NCBI GenBank assembly: GCA_023666705.1
Contig: JAMPBO010000005.1
Span: 124,001 to 188,000 of the forward strand
Reading direction: 5' to 3'
Source: Bacteroides sp.
GTDB taxonomy: Bacteria > Bacillota > Clostridia > Lachnospirales > Lachnospiraceae
Length of the DNA stretch: 64,000 nt
Positions 18,468 to 28,754 of this stretch are shown here, piece by piece. The notes beneath the pieces were generated by a model. The model saw nothing but the letters and a program-made list of their open reading frames with translations, was not told the origin of the DNA and did no database searches. The position numbers and the translations under genes were made by a program. Position 1 is the first letter of the stretch. Each line of letters opens with the position of its first letter.

Positions 18468-19683
18468 AAAATTTGAGGCACAAACAGAAAAAGAGGCCAC
18501 ATTGATGGCAAGAGAGGAGCTTGGACCGGAGGCTATCGTTATGAACATCAAAACGATTAAGCCGAAGGGCATTTTTAAGCTCTTCAAGAAAAACAGGGTG
18601 GAGCTTACCGCCGCAATTGACGATAATGTTAATGAAAAGAAAAGCATAGCTTCTGAAAGAACGGTAACATCAGATACAAAGAGCGAGTATTATAGATTTG
18701 GAAATGTTTTTGCCAATTCCGACAATGAATTTACGGATGAGGCAAAAAATGCAATCGAAGAAAAGATTAATAATATAGCAAAGCTTTTGGAGCAGCAGGT
18801 TTCTGTAGCTAAGGCTGAGGAGGCCTCCGACACAGACAAAAAGGATGAAAAAGATGCAGAGGCATCGGATGACGCCGCAGAGGAAAAGGAGCAGGGCAAT
18901 AAGGTAGTTGACCTGATCCGCAGTCAGCTGATAGAAAATGAATTGTCCGAAAAGCATGTGGATGCCATTATTGATGAGCTTGAGCTTTCCAATGATGAGC
19001 AGCCGTTAGATAATGTTTTGTCCAAAATTTACCAGAAGATTGTCCTTAAGCTTGGCGAGATTGCCAATTTAAAGGCAGAAGAAAAGAAACCCAAAATCGT
19101 ATTTTTTGTGGGTAGTACGGGTGTTGGAAAAACAACTACAATGGCAAAGCTTGCCTCAAAGTATAAGATTGAGGAAAAGCTTGATATTGCTATGTTTTCT
19201 GTTGATACGTACAGAATTGCAGCCATTGACCAGATAAAAACATACGCAAATATAATCAATACGCCGATGGAGGTAGTCTATACCCCGGAGGAAATGAAAA
19301 ATCTTGTGGAAAAATACAAGGAATGTGACCTTATATTTGTGGACACGGCGGGACGTTCCCATAAAAACAATGAGCAGAAAAATGATTTGGCATCTATTAT
19401 CAATGCCGTGAAGGATTATGAAAAAGAGATTTATCTCGTTGTAAGTGTAACCACAAAATACAGCGACTTACTGAGCATTGCAAAAACATACGAAGAAATG
19501 TTTGATTACAAGCTTATTTTTACAAAGCTTGATGAGACAAGAGGTTTAGGAAATATACTTAATTTGAAGCTTGATATGAACAAACAGCTTTCTTATGTCA
19601 CATGGGGACAAAATGTTCCTGACGACATGGGAAGTCTTAATCCTCAGGTAATAGCGAAAAAACTATTGGGAGGTACTGAATAA
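18457..19683 (+). CDS. flhF: Flagellar biosynthesis SRP-type GTPase FlhF
   Basis: The 408-residue protein has an N-terminal B region ([20 protein letters not shown], then [14 protein letters not shown]), an acidic linker, and an SRP54-type NG domain. That domain shows [16 protein letters not shown] (G1, near residue 218), [11 protein letters not shown] (G2), DTAGRS (G3) and TKLDETR (G4). FlhF sets the place and number of flagella with FlhG. It overlaps flhA upstream, and its stop overlaps the flhG start codon (TAATG). Confidence 0.95.
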   Translation: MIIKKFEAQTEKEATLMAREELGPEAIVMNIKTIKPKGIFKLFKKNRVELTAAIDDNVNEKKSIASERTVTSDTKSEYYRFGNVFANSDNEFTDEAKNAIEEKINNIAKLLEQQVSVAKAEEASDTDKKDEKDAEASDDAAEEKEQGNKVVDLIRSQLIENELSEKHVDAIIDELELSNDEQPLDNVLSKIYQKIVLKLGEIANLKAEEKKPKIVFFVGSTGVGKTTTMAKLASKYKIEEKLDIAMFSVDTYRIAAIDQIKTYANIINTPMEVVYTPEEMKNLVEKYKECDLIFVDTAGRSHKNNEQKNDLASIINAVKDYEKEIYLVVSVTTKYSDLLSIAKTYEEMFDYKLIFTKLDETRGLGNILNLKLDMNKQLSYVTWGQNVPDDMGSLNPQVIAKKLLGGTE

Positions 19684-20561
19684 TGGATCAGGCTTCTAAA
19701 TTAAGACAATTGGTTGACGAGGGAAATGTGATATCCAATGCCCGTGTGATTACCGTTACAAGTGGAAAAGGCGGCGTGGGAAAAACAAGCATTTCCGTCA
19801 ATTTGGCTATGGAGCTCACAAAGCGTGGGAAGAAGGTCATTATTTTTGATGCTGATTTCGGGCTTGCCAATGTGGAGGTTATGCTTGGCATAAGACCAAA
19901 GTACAATCTTCTTGACACCATATATAACAACAAGTCCATGGAGGAGATTATTACTCCGGGACCGGGAAACATAGGCTTTATATCGGGCGGCTCCGGTGTT
20001 TCTGAGCTTGCCACCTTAAGTAACGAAAATATAAAGCTGTTGGTGTCAAAGCTGTCAAAGCTTGATGCCATGTGTGATGTGCTCATTATTGATACAGGTG
20101 CAGGAATAGCGGATTCCGTTATGGAGTTTGTTCTTGTAAGCCCTGAGGTTATACTTGTGGTTACTCCTGAGCCAACGTCAATCACAGACTCATATTCGCT
20201 TCTAAAGGTACTTAGAAGAAAAAATCTGTTTGACCCATTGTGTAAATCTATCAATGTAATTGCGAACAGAGTGACAAATAAGGATGAAGGTATTGAGATA
20301 TACAATAAAATAAATACGGTTTCATCAAAGTTTTTGGGAACCAACCTTAAGTACTTGGGTGCAGTACCGCATGATAAACATGCATCAAATGCGGTAATAG
20401 AACAAAAGCCGATTGTTGAGGCTTATCCTGATTCACCAGTGTCAAAATCTATAGCAGGTATCGCATCAAAACTGTTTGATGATGATAGAAATGATTATGA
20501 CAAAAGACAGGGTATAGCAAGGGTATTTCATAACTTTATTAAATCAAAAAGAAGAAAATAA
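19683..20561 (+). CDS. flhG: MinD/ParA-like flagellar number regulator FlhG (YlxH/FleN)
   Basis: The 292-residue P-loop ATPase has a deviant Walker [10 protein letters not shown] near residue 27, [14 protein letters not shown] (Walker A' and DxxxANV of the FlhG group), and a C-terminal amphipathic, basic helix ending KSKRRK for membrane binding. It stimulates FlhF GTPase and limits flagellar number. In Bacillus it also delivers FliM/FliY complexes. It is translationally coupled to flhF. Confidence 0.94.
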   Translation: MDQASKLRQLVDEGNVISNARVITVTSGKGGVGKTSISVNLAMELTKRGKKVIIFDADFGLANVEVMLGIRPKYNLLDTIYNNKSMEEIITPGPGNIGFISGGSGVSELATLSNENIKLLVSKLSKLDAMCDVLIIDTGAGIADSVMEFVLVSPEVILVVTPEPTSITDSYSLLKVLRRKNLFDPLCKSINVIANRVTNKDEGIEIYNKINTVSSKFLGTNLKYLGAVPHDKHASNAVIEQKPIVEAYPDSPVSKSIAGIASKLFDDDRNDYDKRQGIARVFHNFIKSKRRK

Positions 20562-20584
20562 TTTAAAAAAAGAAAGGGACGATT

Positions 20585-21298
20585 ATGGGAATTGCTGTCG
20601 GTAATAAAATTGAATTGGTTAAGCTGGAGCAGATAATTAAAAATGATAAGGACAGGAAAGTATATGTAAGCAAGATATGCGATTTTGTCTCATCAGATAC
20701 ACTTCAGATTGCTATGCCGATTTATGATGGAAAAATAGTGCCGTTGCCTGTTGATGAAAAGTTTTCGGCATGTTTTTATACGGATCAGGGATTATTACAG
20801 TGTAATGTTTTAATTACGTCAAGGTACAAGAGTGGAAATTTGTTTTTCCTTGAGGTATTTATGCTGGGAGAGCTGGCAAAGCTGCAAAGGAGAGATTTTT
20901 ACAGGTATAAATGCTCCATGGGAGCACAGATCAGGGTTGTGACGGACAGCGAATATGAGACGGGGGTTCCGGATGACATAACAATTACCGAGGATGACCT
21001 TGAATGGCAGCCTGCAAGATTCATTGATATAAGTGGCGGCGGTGCCAAGATTGTACAAAAGGACCATCTGGAAAAAAATGAGATTGTGAAGATTCGGTTT
21101 GAGTTAGTCATAGTGGATGAAATACTCAAATTCAGTTTATTTGCACGCGTGTTAAGCAGTCTGTTGATGGATGGACGTGATTTATATGAGCAGAGGCTTG
21201 AATTTATGAAGATTGCAAAGGACGACAGGGATAAGATAATCAAGTATATCTTTGAGAGTGAACGTGTTGCAAGGGCAAAAGGAATAGGATATAAGTAA
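20585..21298 (+). CDS. YcgR-like PilZ protein (c-di-GMP flagellar brake)
   Basis: This 237-residue protein has an N-terminal YcgR-N type beta domain (about 1-90) followed by a PilZ domain (about 95-220). The c-di-GMP binding parts are visible: RRDFYRYKC (RxxxR-like) and later DISGGGAKI (D/NxSxxG). In Bacillus, YpfA/DgrA of this family binds MotA and slows motility when c-di-GMP is high. Its place between flhG and cheB ties c-di-GMP sensing directly to the motility operon. The two GGDEF proteins at 34236 and 37479 are possible sources of the ligand. Confidence 0.88.
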   Translation: MGIAVGNKIELVKLEQIIKNDKDRKVYVSKICDFVSSDTLQIAMPIYDGKIVPLPVDEKFSACFYTDQGLLQCNVLITSRYKSGNLFFLEVFMLGELAKLQRRDFYRYKCSMGAQIRVVTDSEYETGVPDDITITEDDLEWQPARFIDISGGGAKIVQKDHLEKNEIVKIRFELVIVDEILKFSLFARVLSSLLMDGRDLYEQRLEFMKIAKDDRDKIIKYIFESERVARAKGIGYK

Positions 21299-21299
21299 A

Positions 21300-22379
21300 A
21301 TGAAAAAAATATTAATCATTGATGACTCTGCACTTATGAGAAGAGTTATGTCTGATATAATAAACAAAACAACCGAATACAGAGTCGTTTACTCAGCGTT
21401 TAATGCAATTGATGCATTGGATTATCTGGCGGTAAAAAATGACATTGATGCAATCATATGTGATTTAAATATGCCAAAGATGTCAGGACTGGAATTCCTC
21501 AAGGAAATGACAAGGCGGAAAAGCACAATTCCAATTATTATTTTCAGCTCCAGCGAAGATACAAGGGAAACGATTACGGCTCTTGAGCTTGGTGCCATTG
21601 AGTTCATTAAGAAGCCGTCAGGCAGGCATGAGAGTGAGGATGAACTCTTTATCAGAAGAATACATAATGCACTCTTTGTGGCGACGGAGCTTAAGCAGAA
21701 AAATGATATTATAAACGTTTTTCCTGAGCAGTTCCAATTGGAGCATGAGAAAAAAGCGGTTGAGGTTAAGAAGGGCAACAAGTCTCTTGACAAGCATACG
21801 GGAAATAAACTTGTTGCACTTGTGTGTTCAACGGGAGGACCAAAGGCACTCCAAAGTGTTTTGCCAAAGCTTCCGCCAAATCTTGATGCACCGATGCTTG
21901 TGGTACAGCATATGCCGGCTGGATTTACAAATTCTTTGTCTGCCAGATTGAATGATTTGAGTAAAATTGAGGTTAAGGAAGCAGAAGAAAACGAGAAGCT
22001 GCAAAAGGGCGTTGTATATATTGCCAAGGGCGGCACACATCTTACGGTCAAGTCCATAAATGACTCGCACAGAATCGTTTTTGATAATACGCCTCCGATT
22101 GGAGGTCTTAAGCCTTGTGGAAACATTATGTACCACAGCTTGTGTGATGTTTCCTTCGACGAAATTATTTGTGTTGTTTTGACAGGTATGGGTGCGGACG
22201 GCACCAACGGAATATCAGAACTATCAAGAAAGAAAAAAATATATGTGATAGCACAGGATGAATATTCAAGTACAGTTTATGGTATGCCAAAGGCCATATA
22301 TGATAAAGGGCTTACAGATTATGTATGCAGCTTGGATGAAATTGCCGACGCTATTACAAAGAAAGTGGGGGTACGTTAA
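21300..22379 (+). CDS. cheB: Protein-glutamate methylesterase CheB
   Basis: The 359-residue protein has an N-terminal receiver (about 1-125; acidic pair IIDDSA, phospho-Asp in AIICDLNMPKMSG, lysine in FIKKPSG) and a C-terminal methylesterase domain (about 165-355). The catalytic residues are Ser in CSTGGPKAL, His in VQHMPAGFT and Asp in GMGADGTNG. It demethylates or deamidates receptors when phosphorylated by CheA. Its partner methyltransferase CheR is not encoded in this window. The stop overlaps the cheA ATG. Confidence 0.95.
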   Translation: MKKILIIDDSALMRRVMSDIINKTTEYRVVYSAFNAIDALDYLAVKNDIDAIICDLNMPKMSGLEFLKEMTRRKSTIPIIIFSSSEDTRETITALELGAIEFIKKPSGRHESEDELFIRRIHNALFVATELKQKNDIINVFPEQFQLEHEKKAVEVKKGNKSLDKHTGNKLVALVCSTGGPKALQSVLPKLPPNLDAPMLVVQHMPAGFTNSLSARLNDLSKIEVKEAEENEKLQKGVVYIAKGGTHLTVKSINDSHRIVFDNTPPIGGLKPCGNIMYHSLCDVSFDEIICVVLTGMGADGTNGISELSRKKKIYVIAQDEYSSTVYGMPKAIYDKGLTDYVCSLDEIADAITKKVGVR

Positions 22380-24454
22380 TGGACTTAAGTCAATACCTGG
22401 AGATATTTATTGACGAGACAAAGGAACATTTACAGACGTTAAATGATCAGGTTCTTATTTTGGAAGCAGAGCCTGAAAACATTGACACCGTAAATGAAAT
22501 ATTCAGAGCTGCACATTCATTAAAGGGTATGGCAGGAACAATGGGCTTTAAGCGGATGCAGAGACTGACACATGACATGGAAAATGTTTTCTCTGAGATA
22601 AGAAACGGAAAGCTCAATGTAAATGCAGATATGGTTGATATTGTATTCAAGTGTCTGGACGCCATTGAGGGTTATTTGACCTGCATAATTGAAACTGCTG
22701 ATGAGGGAACCGAGGATAACGAGGAGCTTATCGGTCTTCTTAATGATGCATTAAATGACACATCAGAAGAAAAGGCACCTGCTGCTGAGACGAAGAAGGA
22801 AGAAAAGGTAGAGGAAAAGACGGATGGCGACAAGAGAAAATTCCTGTCTGTTCCGATTGCTGATTTTGAGAAAAATGCCATGAACGAGGCGAAGGCAAAG
22901 GGTCTTAATGTATATGCGGCTACAGTTTACATCCAGGAATCCTGTCTTCTTAAGGCTGCAAGGGCTTTCCTGGTATTCAAAGGAATTGAAGCCAAGGGTG
23001 AGATTATTAAATCCGTCCCGATTGCACAGGATATAGAGGACGAAAAGTTTGATTTCGATTTTTCAATGTTCATTGTATCGGAGAGTTCCCTCGAGGAAAT
23101 TAAAAAAATTATAGAGAGCGTATCGGAGATAGAGGAAGCTGTTATAGAGGAATTCAAAATTCCGGATGAGGTTCAGGAGACCGCAGCAAAGACAGGTGAG
23201 GTTAAGCAGGCGGATGAACTTAAGAAGGAGACAGCTGAGAAAAAGGAAGAGAAGAAGGCACCTGCCAAGTCAGGCGGTAAGCCGGTTGTCAACCGTTCGG
23301 TCAGAGTTGATATCGATAAGCTGGATGATTTGATGAACCTTGTATCTGAGCTTATCATTGCAAAGAACGGGCTTGTTTCCGTTACAGGTGTTGCTGCAAC
23401 ACAGGACCAGCAGTTTAATGAGCAGATTGAGTATTTGGAGAGAGTGACCACAAATCTTCATGAGTCGGTCATGAAGACAAGAATGGTGCCGATTGAGAGT
23501 GTAGTCAACCGGTTCCCAAGAATGATAAGAGACCTGTCCAAAAAGCTGAACAAGGAAATGGAGCTTGTTATGACTGGTGAGGACACCGAGCTTGACAGAA
23601 CGGTTATTGATGAAATTGGTGACCCGCTTATGCACATGCTCAGAAATGCCGCTGACCACGGTTTGGAATCGACAATCGACAGATTAAAGATTGGCAAGCC
23701 GCAGGTGGGTACAATCAGACTTGATGCATATCAGGATGGAAACAATGTTACCATCGAGGTATCGGATGATGGTGCAGGAATCGATGTAGAAAAAATTAAG
23801 CAAAAGGCAATCGACAAGGGAGCCATAACGGAGGAACAGGCAGAATATATGTCTGAAAAGGATGCGGTAGATTTACTGTTTCAGCCTGCATTCTCCACTG
23901 CTGAGAAGATTTCTGATGTTTCGGGAAGAGGCGTTGGACTTGATGTTGTCAAGAACAAGATTGAAGGTCTTGGCGGTGATGTTGAGGTTGACTCCAAGCT
24001 TGGAGAGGGAACAACCTTCATCGTAAGACTTCCGCTTACCCTTGCCATTATCCAGGCGTTAATGGTTGATGTATGCGGAGAAAAATATGCACTTCCGCTC
24101 AATTCAATTGTGACGATTGAGGAGATACTTCCTGAGGATATCAAGTATGTACATACAAAGGAGGTTATTAACTTAAGAGGAGCGGTTATCCCGCTTGTGA
24201 GACTGAGTGAGGTGCTTGATGTGGAGCCTTTGGAGACGGAGGAGGATGAGACAGGTGATGAGGGGCTTGTAGTTGTCATTGTCAAAAAGGGTGACAAGCA
24301 GGCAGGACTTGTTGTTGACAGGCTTCTCGGACAACAGGAAATCGTAATTAAACCGCTTGGTAAATTTATACATGTTCCAAGATTAATCAGTGGTGCTACA
24401 ATCCTTGGAAATGGTGAGGTTGCACTTATCATTGATTCAAATACATTAGTTTAG
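22379..24454 (+). CDS. cheA: Chemotaxis histidine kinase CheA
   Basis: The 691-residue protein has a P1 Hpt domain with phospho-His46 (AAHSLKGMAGTMGF), an acidic linker, and a P2 CheY/CheB-binding domain (about 165-265). A Lys/Glu/Ala linker, the P3 dimer helices (about 305-370) and the P4 kinase domain follow; P4 has N-box NAADHGLES, DDGAGID and GRGVGLDVV. The P5 CheW-like domain (about 550-690) comes last. It phosphorylates CheY and CheB in response to receptor state. It overlaps the cheB stop and is followed by cheW. Confidence 0.97.
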   Translation: MDLSQYLEIFIDETKEHLQTLNDQVLILEAEPENIDTVNEIFRAAHSLKGMAGTMGFKRMQRLTHDMENVFSEIRNGKLNVNADMVDIVFKCLDAIEGYLTCIIETADEGTEDNEELIGLLNDALNDTSEEKAPAAETKKEEKVEEKTDGDKRKFLSVPIADFEKNAMNEAKAKGLNVYAATVYIQESCLLKAARAFLVFKGIEAKGEIIKSVPIAQDIEDEKFDFDFSMFIVSESSLEEIKKIIESVSEIEEAVIEEFKIPDEVQETAAKTGEVKQADELKKETAEKKEEKKAPAKSGGKPVVNRSVRVDIDKLDDLMNLVSELIIAKNGLVSVTGVAATQDQQFNEQIEYLERVTTNLHESVMKTRMVPIESVVNRFPRMIRDLSKKLNKEMELVMTGEDTELDRTVIDEIGDPLMHMLRNAADHGLESTIDRLKIGKPQVGTIRLDAYQDGNNVTIEVSDDGAGIDVEKIKQKAIDKGAITEEQAEYMSEKDAVDLLFQPAFSTAEKISDVSGRGVGLDVVKNKIEGLGGDVEVDSKLGEGTTFIVRLPLTLAIIQALMVDVCGEKYALPLNSIVTIEEILPEDIKYVHTKEVINLRGAVIPLVRLSEVLDVEPLETEEDETGDEGLVVVIVKKGDKQAGLVVDRLLGQQEIVIKPLGKFIHVPRLISGATILGNGEVALIIDSNTLV

Positions 24455-24464
24455 GAGGAGCTTT

Positions 24465-24914
24465 ATGGATACAAATATTTCAAGTGTCAATACAAAACAG
24501 TACATTATATTAAAATTTGACAGTGAGCAATATGGAATTGACATATCTTACATTGACAATATAGTAAGATTACAGCCAATAACAAGAGTTCCTCATACAC
24601 AGCCATACTTTTTAGGTATTATCAATCTTCGCGGAGAGATTATACCGGTTATGAGTATGCGGAGAAAATTTGAGCTTCCTGATGTGGATAATACAAATTT
24701 GACGCGTATCCTTATTATTAAGGCTGAGGGAAACGCAAAGATTGGAATGCTTGTTGACGAGGTAAGGGAGGTTGTCACCCTCGCAGAGGAGGACATTGAA
24801 AAGCTTACGGCGGATGACTCCAGAGCTTATCTTACGGGAGTTGGAAAGCATAATGAAACACTGATTTCATTACTAAACATTAGTGGCTTAATTTCAGATA
24901 TTGATAATGAATAA
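24465..24914 (+). CDS. cheW: Chemotaxis adaptor CheW
   Basis: The 149-residue single CheW/SH3-like domain has the conserved LRGEIIPVMSMRRKF and GMLVDEVREVV stretches. It couples receptors to CheA P5. An AGGAGG-like site precedes ATG 24465 directly after cheA. The next gene, cheC, starts 13 bases after the stop behind its own strong ribosome site. Confidence 0.95.
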   Translation: MDTNISSVNTKQYIILKFDSEQYGIDISYIDNIVRLQPITRVPHTQPYFLGIINLRGEIIPVMSMRRKFELPDVDNTNLTRILIIKAEGNAKIGMLVDEVREVVTLAEEDIEKLTADDSRAYLTGVGKHNETLISLLNISGLISDIDNE

Positions 24915-24927
24915 AAGGAGGTCGTTT

Positions 24928-25548
24928 ATGGGAGATGGAAAGGAAAAGATTTCAGACAATGCCAGAAATGCGTTATCAGAGCTTGGTAACATAGGTGCTG
25001 GCAATGCAGCAACATCTCTTTCCGTATTATTATCAACAAAATTGGTTATGTCACCACCACATGTTGATATATACGATTTTAATGCATTAGAGAATATTGT
25101 CGGCGGACCGGACGCAACCGTTGTCGGAGTGCTGAGTCTTGTGTCAGGAGATATGGACGCAATGCTTCTATTCATACTTGGCGTTGAAGACGCAAAAAAT
25201 CTTGTCGGTCAGCTGATGGGTGATAGTACAGATTGGAGCTCAGAGATGGGGATGTCTGCTATTAATGAAATAGCAAATATCCTTATAGGGTCATATGTAG
25301 CATCTCTGGAAACACTATCAGGATTAAAAATCCGGTATGGACAGCCGTCTCTTTGTATTGATATGGCAGGATCGATTTTAAGTGTTCCGTGTATCGAATT
25401 TGCTAAGATAAGTGACAAGGCACTTTTAATTAATTCCCAGTTTATAGTAGGAGACAAGGAGATAAATGGATTTATAATGATGGTTTCTGAAATGCATTCA
25501 TATGACGTACTGCTGAATAAGCTCGGAATAGGAGGCATTAATGGCTAA
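24928..25548 (+). CDS. cheC: CheY-P phosphatase CheC
   Basis: The protein of about 206 residues has two CheC phosphatase motifs: SELGNIGAGNAATSL near residue 17 and NEIANILIGSYVASL near 113. Both carry the Glu and Asn needed for activity. CheC dephosphorylates CheY-P and sequesters CheD, giving adaptation feedback. AAAGGAGG at 24914-24921 selects ATG 24928; an upstream in-frame start at 24901 would overlap cheW and ignore this site. The stop overlaps cheD. Confidence 0.95.
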   Translation: MGDGKEKISDNARNALSELGNIGAGNAATSLSVLLSTKLVMSPPHVDIYDFNALENIVGGPDATVVGVLSLVSGDMDAMLLFILGVEDAKNLVGQLMGDSTDWSSEMGMSAINEIANILIGSYVASLETLSGLKIRYGQPSLCIDMAGSILSVPCIEFAKISDKALLINSQFIVGDKEINGFIMMVSEMHSYDVLLNKLGIGGING

Positions 25549-26029
25549 GTCAATAGTCGTTGGAATAGCAGATATGAATGTGTGCAAGGCACCGGATACC
25601 ATTACAACAATTGGTTTGGGTTCTTGTATAGGAATTGTTTTATATAATAGAATTGCAAAGGTTTCAGGGTTAGTACATATAATGCTGCCCGACAGCACCA
25701 AAATAAAACAAAATCAAAATAAATTGAAATTTGCGGATACAGGGATTGAAGAACTGGTAAAGAAGCTTAATTCCATGGGCATTGTAACATCGTTACTCTG
25801 TGCTAAAATAGCGGGGGGAGCGAAGATGTTCAGCTTTGCGTCTTCAACTTCGGATTTAGGATCCATTGGTGATAAAAATATCGCAGCGGTCAAGCAAAAG
25901 CTGGCGTCGCTAGGCATCAGAATTGAAGCGGAGGATGTGGGCTTAAATTACGGTAGAACAATCGTATTCGACCCTGAAACCTGCCAGCTTACGGTTACCA
26001 ATGTTGGCAGGGACAAAAAAATTATATAA
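25541..26029 (+). CDS. cheD: Receptor glutamine deamidase CheD
   Basis: The 162-residue protein has the cysteine-hydrolase signature. The catalytic Cys lies in TTIGLGSCIGIVL (about residue 30), the His in GLVHIMLP, and the Thr-containing KIAGGAKMF follows. CheD deamidates receptor glutamines and is held by CheC. Overlap with cheC (8 bases) fits their partner role, as in Bacillus. Confidence 0.95.
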   Translation: MAKSIVVGIADMNVCKAPDTITTIGLGSCIGIVLYNRIAKVSGLVHIMLPDSTKIKQNQNKLKFADTGIEELVKKLNSMGIVTSLLCAKIAGGAKMFSFASSTSDLGSIGDKNIAAVKQKLASLGIRIEAEDVGLNYGRTIVFDPETCQLTVTNVGRDKKII

Positions 26030-26047
26030 CTAAGGAGTTGCTTTATT

Positions 26048-26320
26048 TTGAATAAAAATGAGAAGTACAAGTATGCAAGGGCATTTATTGTGTTGATGGC
26101 AGCTCTGGTCACACTGCTTTTAAATTTAAAGTATAAAAGAGCACTGCTTGAATCATTAATTATTCTGCTTATTGTTATTGTAATATTTATTATTATCTCA
26201 TCTATCGCACTTGCTCTTATAGATAAGATAGCAAATATGACGGAGACGGTGGTTGTTACGGAAACACCTTCCGATGATGAGGAGACAGAAGAGGAGACTG
26301 ACAACGAAGAAAATCAATAA
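26048..26320 (+). CDS. Small two-helix membrane protein, unknown function
   Basis: This 90-residue protein is not recognised. It starts at TTG 26048, nine bases after AAGGAG. Two hydrophobic segments are visible (about 12-30 and 36-62) joined by a short basic loop, followed by a strongly acidic Thr/Glu-rich tail (about 70-90). It lies tightly between cheD and sigD, so it is co-expressed with motility genes. A membrane-topology guess puts both ends on the same side. I can give no biochemical role; it may be a lineage-specific motility accessory. Confidence 0.7.
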   Translation: MNKNEKYKYARAFIVLMAALVTLLLNLKYKRALLESLIILLIVIVIFIIISSIALALIDKIANMTETVVVTETPSDDEETEEETDNEENQ

Positions 26321-26332
26321 AAGGGGTAGACT

Positions 26333-27100
26333 ATGGCTATATTGGATAACAAGGAGCGGTTGTGGATTGAATACAGTCATTCGAAGGACAGCGCTTTAAG
26401 AGAACAAATTATAATTGAATATGTTCCCCTGGTTAAATTAGTAGCCGGCAGGTTAAGCATTTACCTCGGTTCGAATGTGGAATATGATGATTTGGTGAGC
26501 TATGGAATATTCGGACTGATTGATGCCATAGATAAATTTGATTATGGAAAGGGTATTAAGTTTGAAACCTATGCAAGCCTGAGAATAAGGGGTGCAATTT
26601 TAGACCAGATCAGAAAGCTTGACTGGATACCTCGTTCGGTCAGACAAAAGCAAAAGGCGATTGATGCAGCAATCAAGAAGCTGGAGACAGAAAAGGGTCC
26701 TTCGTATACAGATGAGGATATAGCGAAGGAGCTTGGAATAACTGAGGATGAATATGTAAGCTGGCAGGGTCAGACAAACATATCAAATGTATCTTCGTTG
26801 GAGGACTTTCTGGAACAGGGCAATGAGGTGCGTTCCTCAGGAAACCCTGCATATATGAGAATTGAACCGGAAAATGTCATCATGGAAAAGGAGATGAAAA
26901 AGTCTCTTGTGGAGGCATTGGATTCTCTCACGGAAAAAGAAAGAAATGTGGTATTACTTTATTACTATGAGGAGCTTACTCTTAAGGAGATAAGCAGAGC
27001 AATGTCAGTATCGGAATCAAGGGTTTCACAGCTTCATTCAAAGGCATTGAAGAAAATGAAAACATTCCTTGGTGACAATTTTACTGCGATGATGGGGTAG
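26333..27100 (+). CDS. sigD: Flagellar sigma factor SigD (sigma-28/FliA)
   Basis: The 255-residue sigma-70 family protein contains region 2 (YDDLVSYGIFGLIDAIDKFD and FETYASLRIRGAILDQIRK), region 3 (YTDEDIAKELGITEDEY) and region 4 (LTEKERNVVLLYYYEELTLKEISRAM), typical of FliA/SigD. It directs late class genes such as flagellin, stators in some species, and receptors after hook completion. It lies near the end of the operon as in Bacillus. No anti-sigma FlgM is in the window. Confidence 0.95.
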   Translation: MAILDNKERLWIEYSHSKDSALREQIIIEYVPLVKLVAGRLSIYLGSNVEYDDLVSYGIFGLIDAIDKFDYGKGIKFETYASLRIRGAILDQIRKLDWIPRSVRQKQKAIDAAIKKLETEKGPSYTDEDIAKELGITEDEYVSWQGQTNISNVSSLEDFLEQGNEVRSSGNPAYMRIEPENVIMEKEMKKSLVEALDSLTEKERNVVLLYYYEELTLKEISRAMSVSESRVSQLHSKALKKMKTFLGDNFTAMMG

Positions 27101-27107
27101 GTGATTT

Positions 27108-28712
27108 ATGAAGTACAAAAATTCATTTTTTAAGCTTGACATACGGGATGATGGTACATATATGGTTGTATATCCGCCGATAAGCGACGGAAAAGCACTT
27201 GACGTCAAGGAGGTATTAAGCTTTCTTGAGGATAAGAAGTGTTTTGATTATGAACTGTCTGACATAAAGGCACTGCTGGAGGGACTTTCTGGTGAAAAAG
27301 CCGAAATGAAAGTATCAAATGCTAAGATTGAGCCATTTTCTGAAAGTGCCGTTGTCAGGGTATCGCCTGATAGAATGGTTGCCTACATCAGATTTTACCC
27401 ACCGTCAACGGGTGGAAGTGTGATGGACAAAAGGGAAGTGCTCGGGGAATTGGAGAGAGAAAAGATTACCCATGGTATTTCAAATAAGGTAATTGATGTA
27501 TTTTTGCTTGCAAGGCAATATTGCCTGAACATTCCGATTGCCAAGGGAACAAAGCCTGTTCTGGCAAAGGATGCAAGCATAGAATATTTCTTTAATACAA
27601 GACCGCTTGCAAAGCCTGCAGTACTTGAGGACGGAAGTGTTGATTTTCATTCGCTCAATCTGTTTACCAAGGTGGCGGAAGGAGATTTGCTTGCAAGGCT
27701 GACTCCGCATGTTGCGGGAGTTGCAGGTACGGATGTTTATGGAAAAACGGTTCCGACTAACAAGCCTAAGGTGCTTTATTTAAAGGCAGGAAGAAATATA
27801 AGATACTCTGAAGACAAAACAGAAATATACAGTGAGATTAACGGGGATGTATCACTGACTGACAGTACAGTATTTGTTTCGGATACTTATACGGTTGCTG
27901 CGGATGTGGATACATCGACCGGTGACATAGATTATGATGGCAGTGTTCTCATAAATGGAACGGTCAGAACGGGCTTTTCCGTTAAGGCAAAGGGTAACAT
28001 TCAGGTAAATGGAGTTGTGGAGTCTGCTAAGCTTGTGGCAGGAGGTAACATTGTCATAAAGCGTGGCGTTCAGGGCATGGGCAAGGGTGAAATGGAAGCA
28101 GGCGGAGACATATGTGCCCAGTTCTTCGAGAGTGCAAGTGTAAAAGCAGGCGGTAATGTGATTGCCGGTTCCATACTTCACAGTAATGTTGAGTCAGGCG
28201 GCAAGGTAGTTGTCAGCGGAAAGAAGGGCTTTATTGTGGGCGGTGAGGTTGCCTGCGATAAGTTTGTTGAGGCCCACTCCATTGGAAATAAAATGGAGAC
28301 ACAGACAATGATTAAGGTTGCCGTCAATCCGGGGCTTATGGATGAAATAAAGGAATGTGTAACCCAGATTAATGAGGTCAGTCCTGAGATTGAGGAGCTT
28401 AATTCTTATTTGGGAGTATACAAATCCAAGCTTGCAAAGGGTGCAACGCTTAGTCCCGAAAATATTAAGCAGATTAAAACCTATAAGGCACGTGTTGATG
28501 AGCTGGAAAAAATCAGGGAGGAGAAAAATAATCTTCTTGAAAAGCTGAAAGAAAAGCTTGAGGCGAGCAAGAAGAGCTCCGTAAGAATAACCGGCTCAAT
28601 TTACCGCGGCGTTACAATGTGTATATCAACACAGGTATTTAATGTTAAGGAGAAGGATAACCACTGCATGTATCGTATTGTGGATGGGGATATAGCAGCG
28701 ACGCCTTTCTAA
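27108..28712 (+). CDS. FapA family polymer-forming protein (DUF342)
   Basis: The 534-residue protein has a variable N-terminal half (about 1-170). A beta-helical FapA/DUF342 core (about 170-390) is rich in Gly-spaced repeats such as VLINGTVRTGFSVKAKGNIQV and KLVAGGNIVIKRGVQG. A coiled coil (about 410-490) and a short C-terminal domain follow. Related Bacillus and Vibrio proteins act in cell-surface or flagellar/polarity processes, but a precise function is not agreed. It follows sigD by 7 bases, so it is part of the motility transcript. Confidence 0.85.
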   Translation: MKYKNSFFKLDIRDDGTYMVVYPPISDGKALDVKEVLSFLEDKKCFDYELSDIKALLEGLSGEKAEMKVSNAKIEPFSESAVVRVSPDRMVAYIRFYPPSTGGSVMDKREVLGELEREKITHGISNKVIDVFLLARQYCLNIPIAKGTKPVLAKDASIEYFFNTRPLAKPAVLEDGSVDFHSLNLFTKVAEGDLLARLTPHVAGVAGTDVYGKTVPTNKPKVLYLKAGRNIRYSEDKTEIYSEINGDVSLTDSTVFVSDTYTVAADVDTSTGDIDYDGSVLINGTVRTGFSVKAKGNIQVNGVVESAKLVAGGNIVIKRGVQGMGKGEMEAGGDICAQFFESASVKAGGNVIAGSILHSNVESGGKVVVSGKKGFIVGGEVACDKFVEAHSIGNKMETQTMIKVAVNPGLMDEIKECVTQINEVSPEIEELNSYLGVYKSKLAKGATLSPENIKQIKTYKARVDELEKIREEKNNLLEKLKEKLEASKKSSVRITGSIYRGVTMCISTQVFNVKEKDNHCMYRIVDGDIAATPF

Positions 28713-28754
28713 ATTAACATGAAATTGGCTGATGTTTAAGAAGGAGTGATTTTT

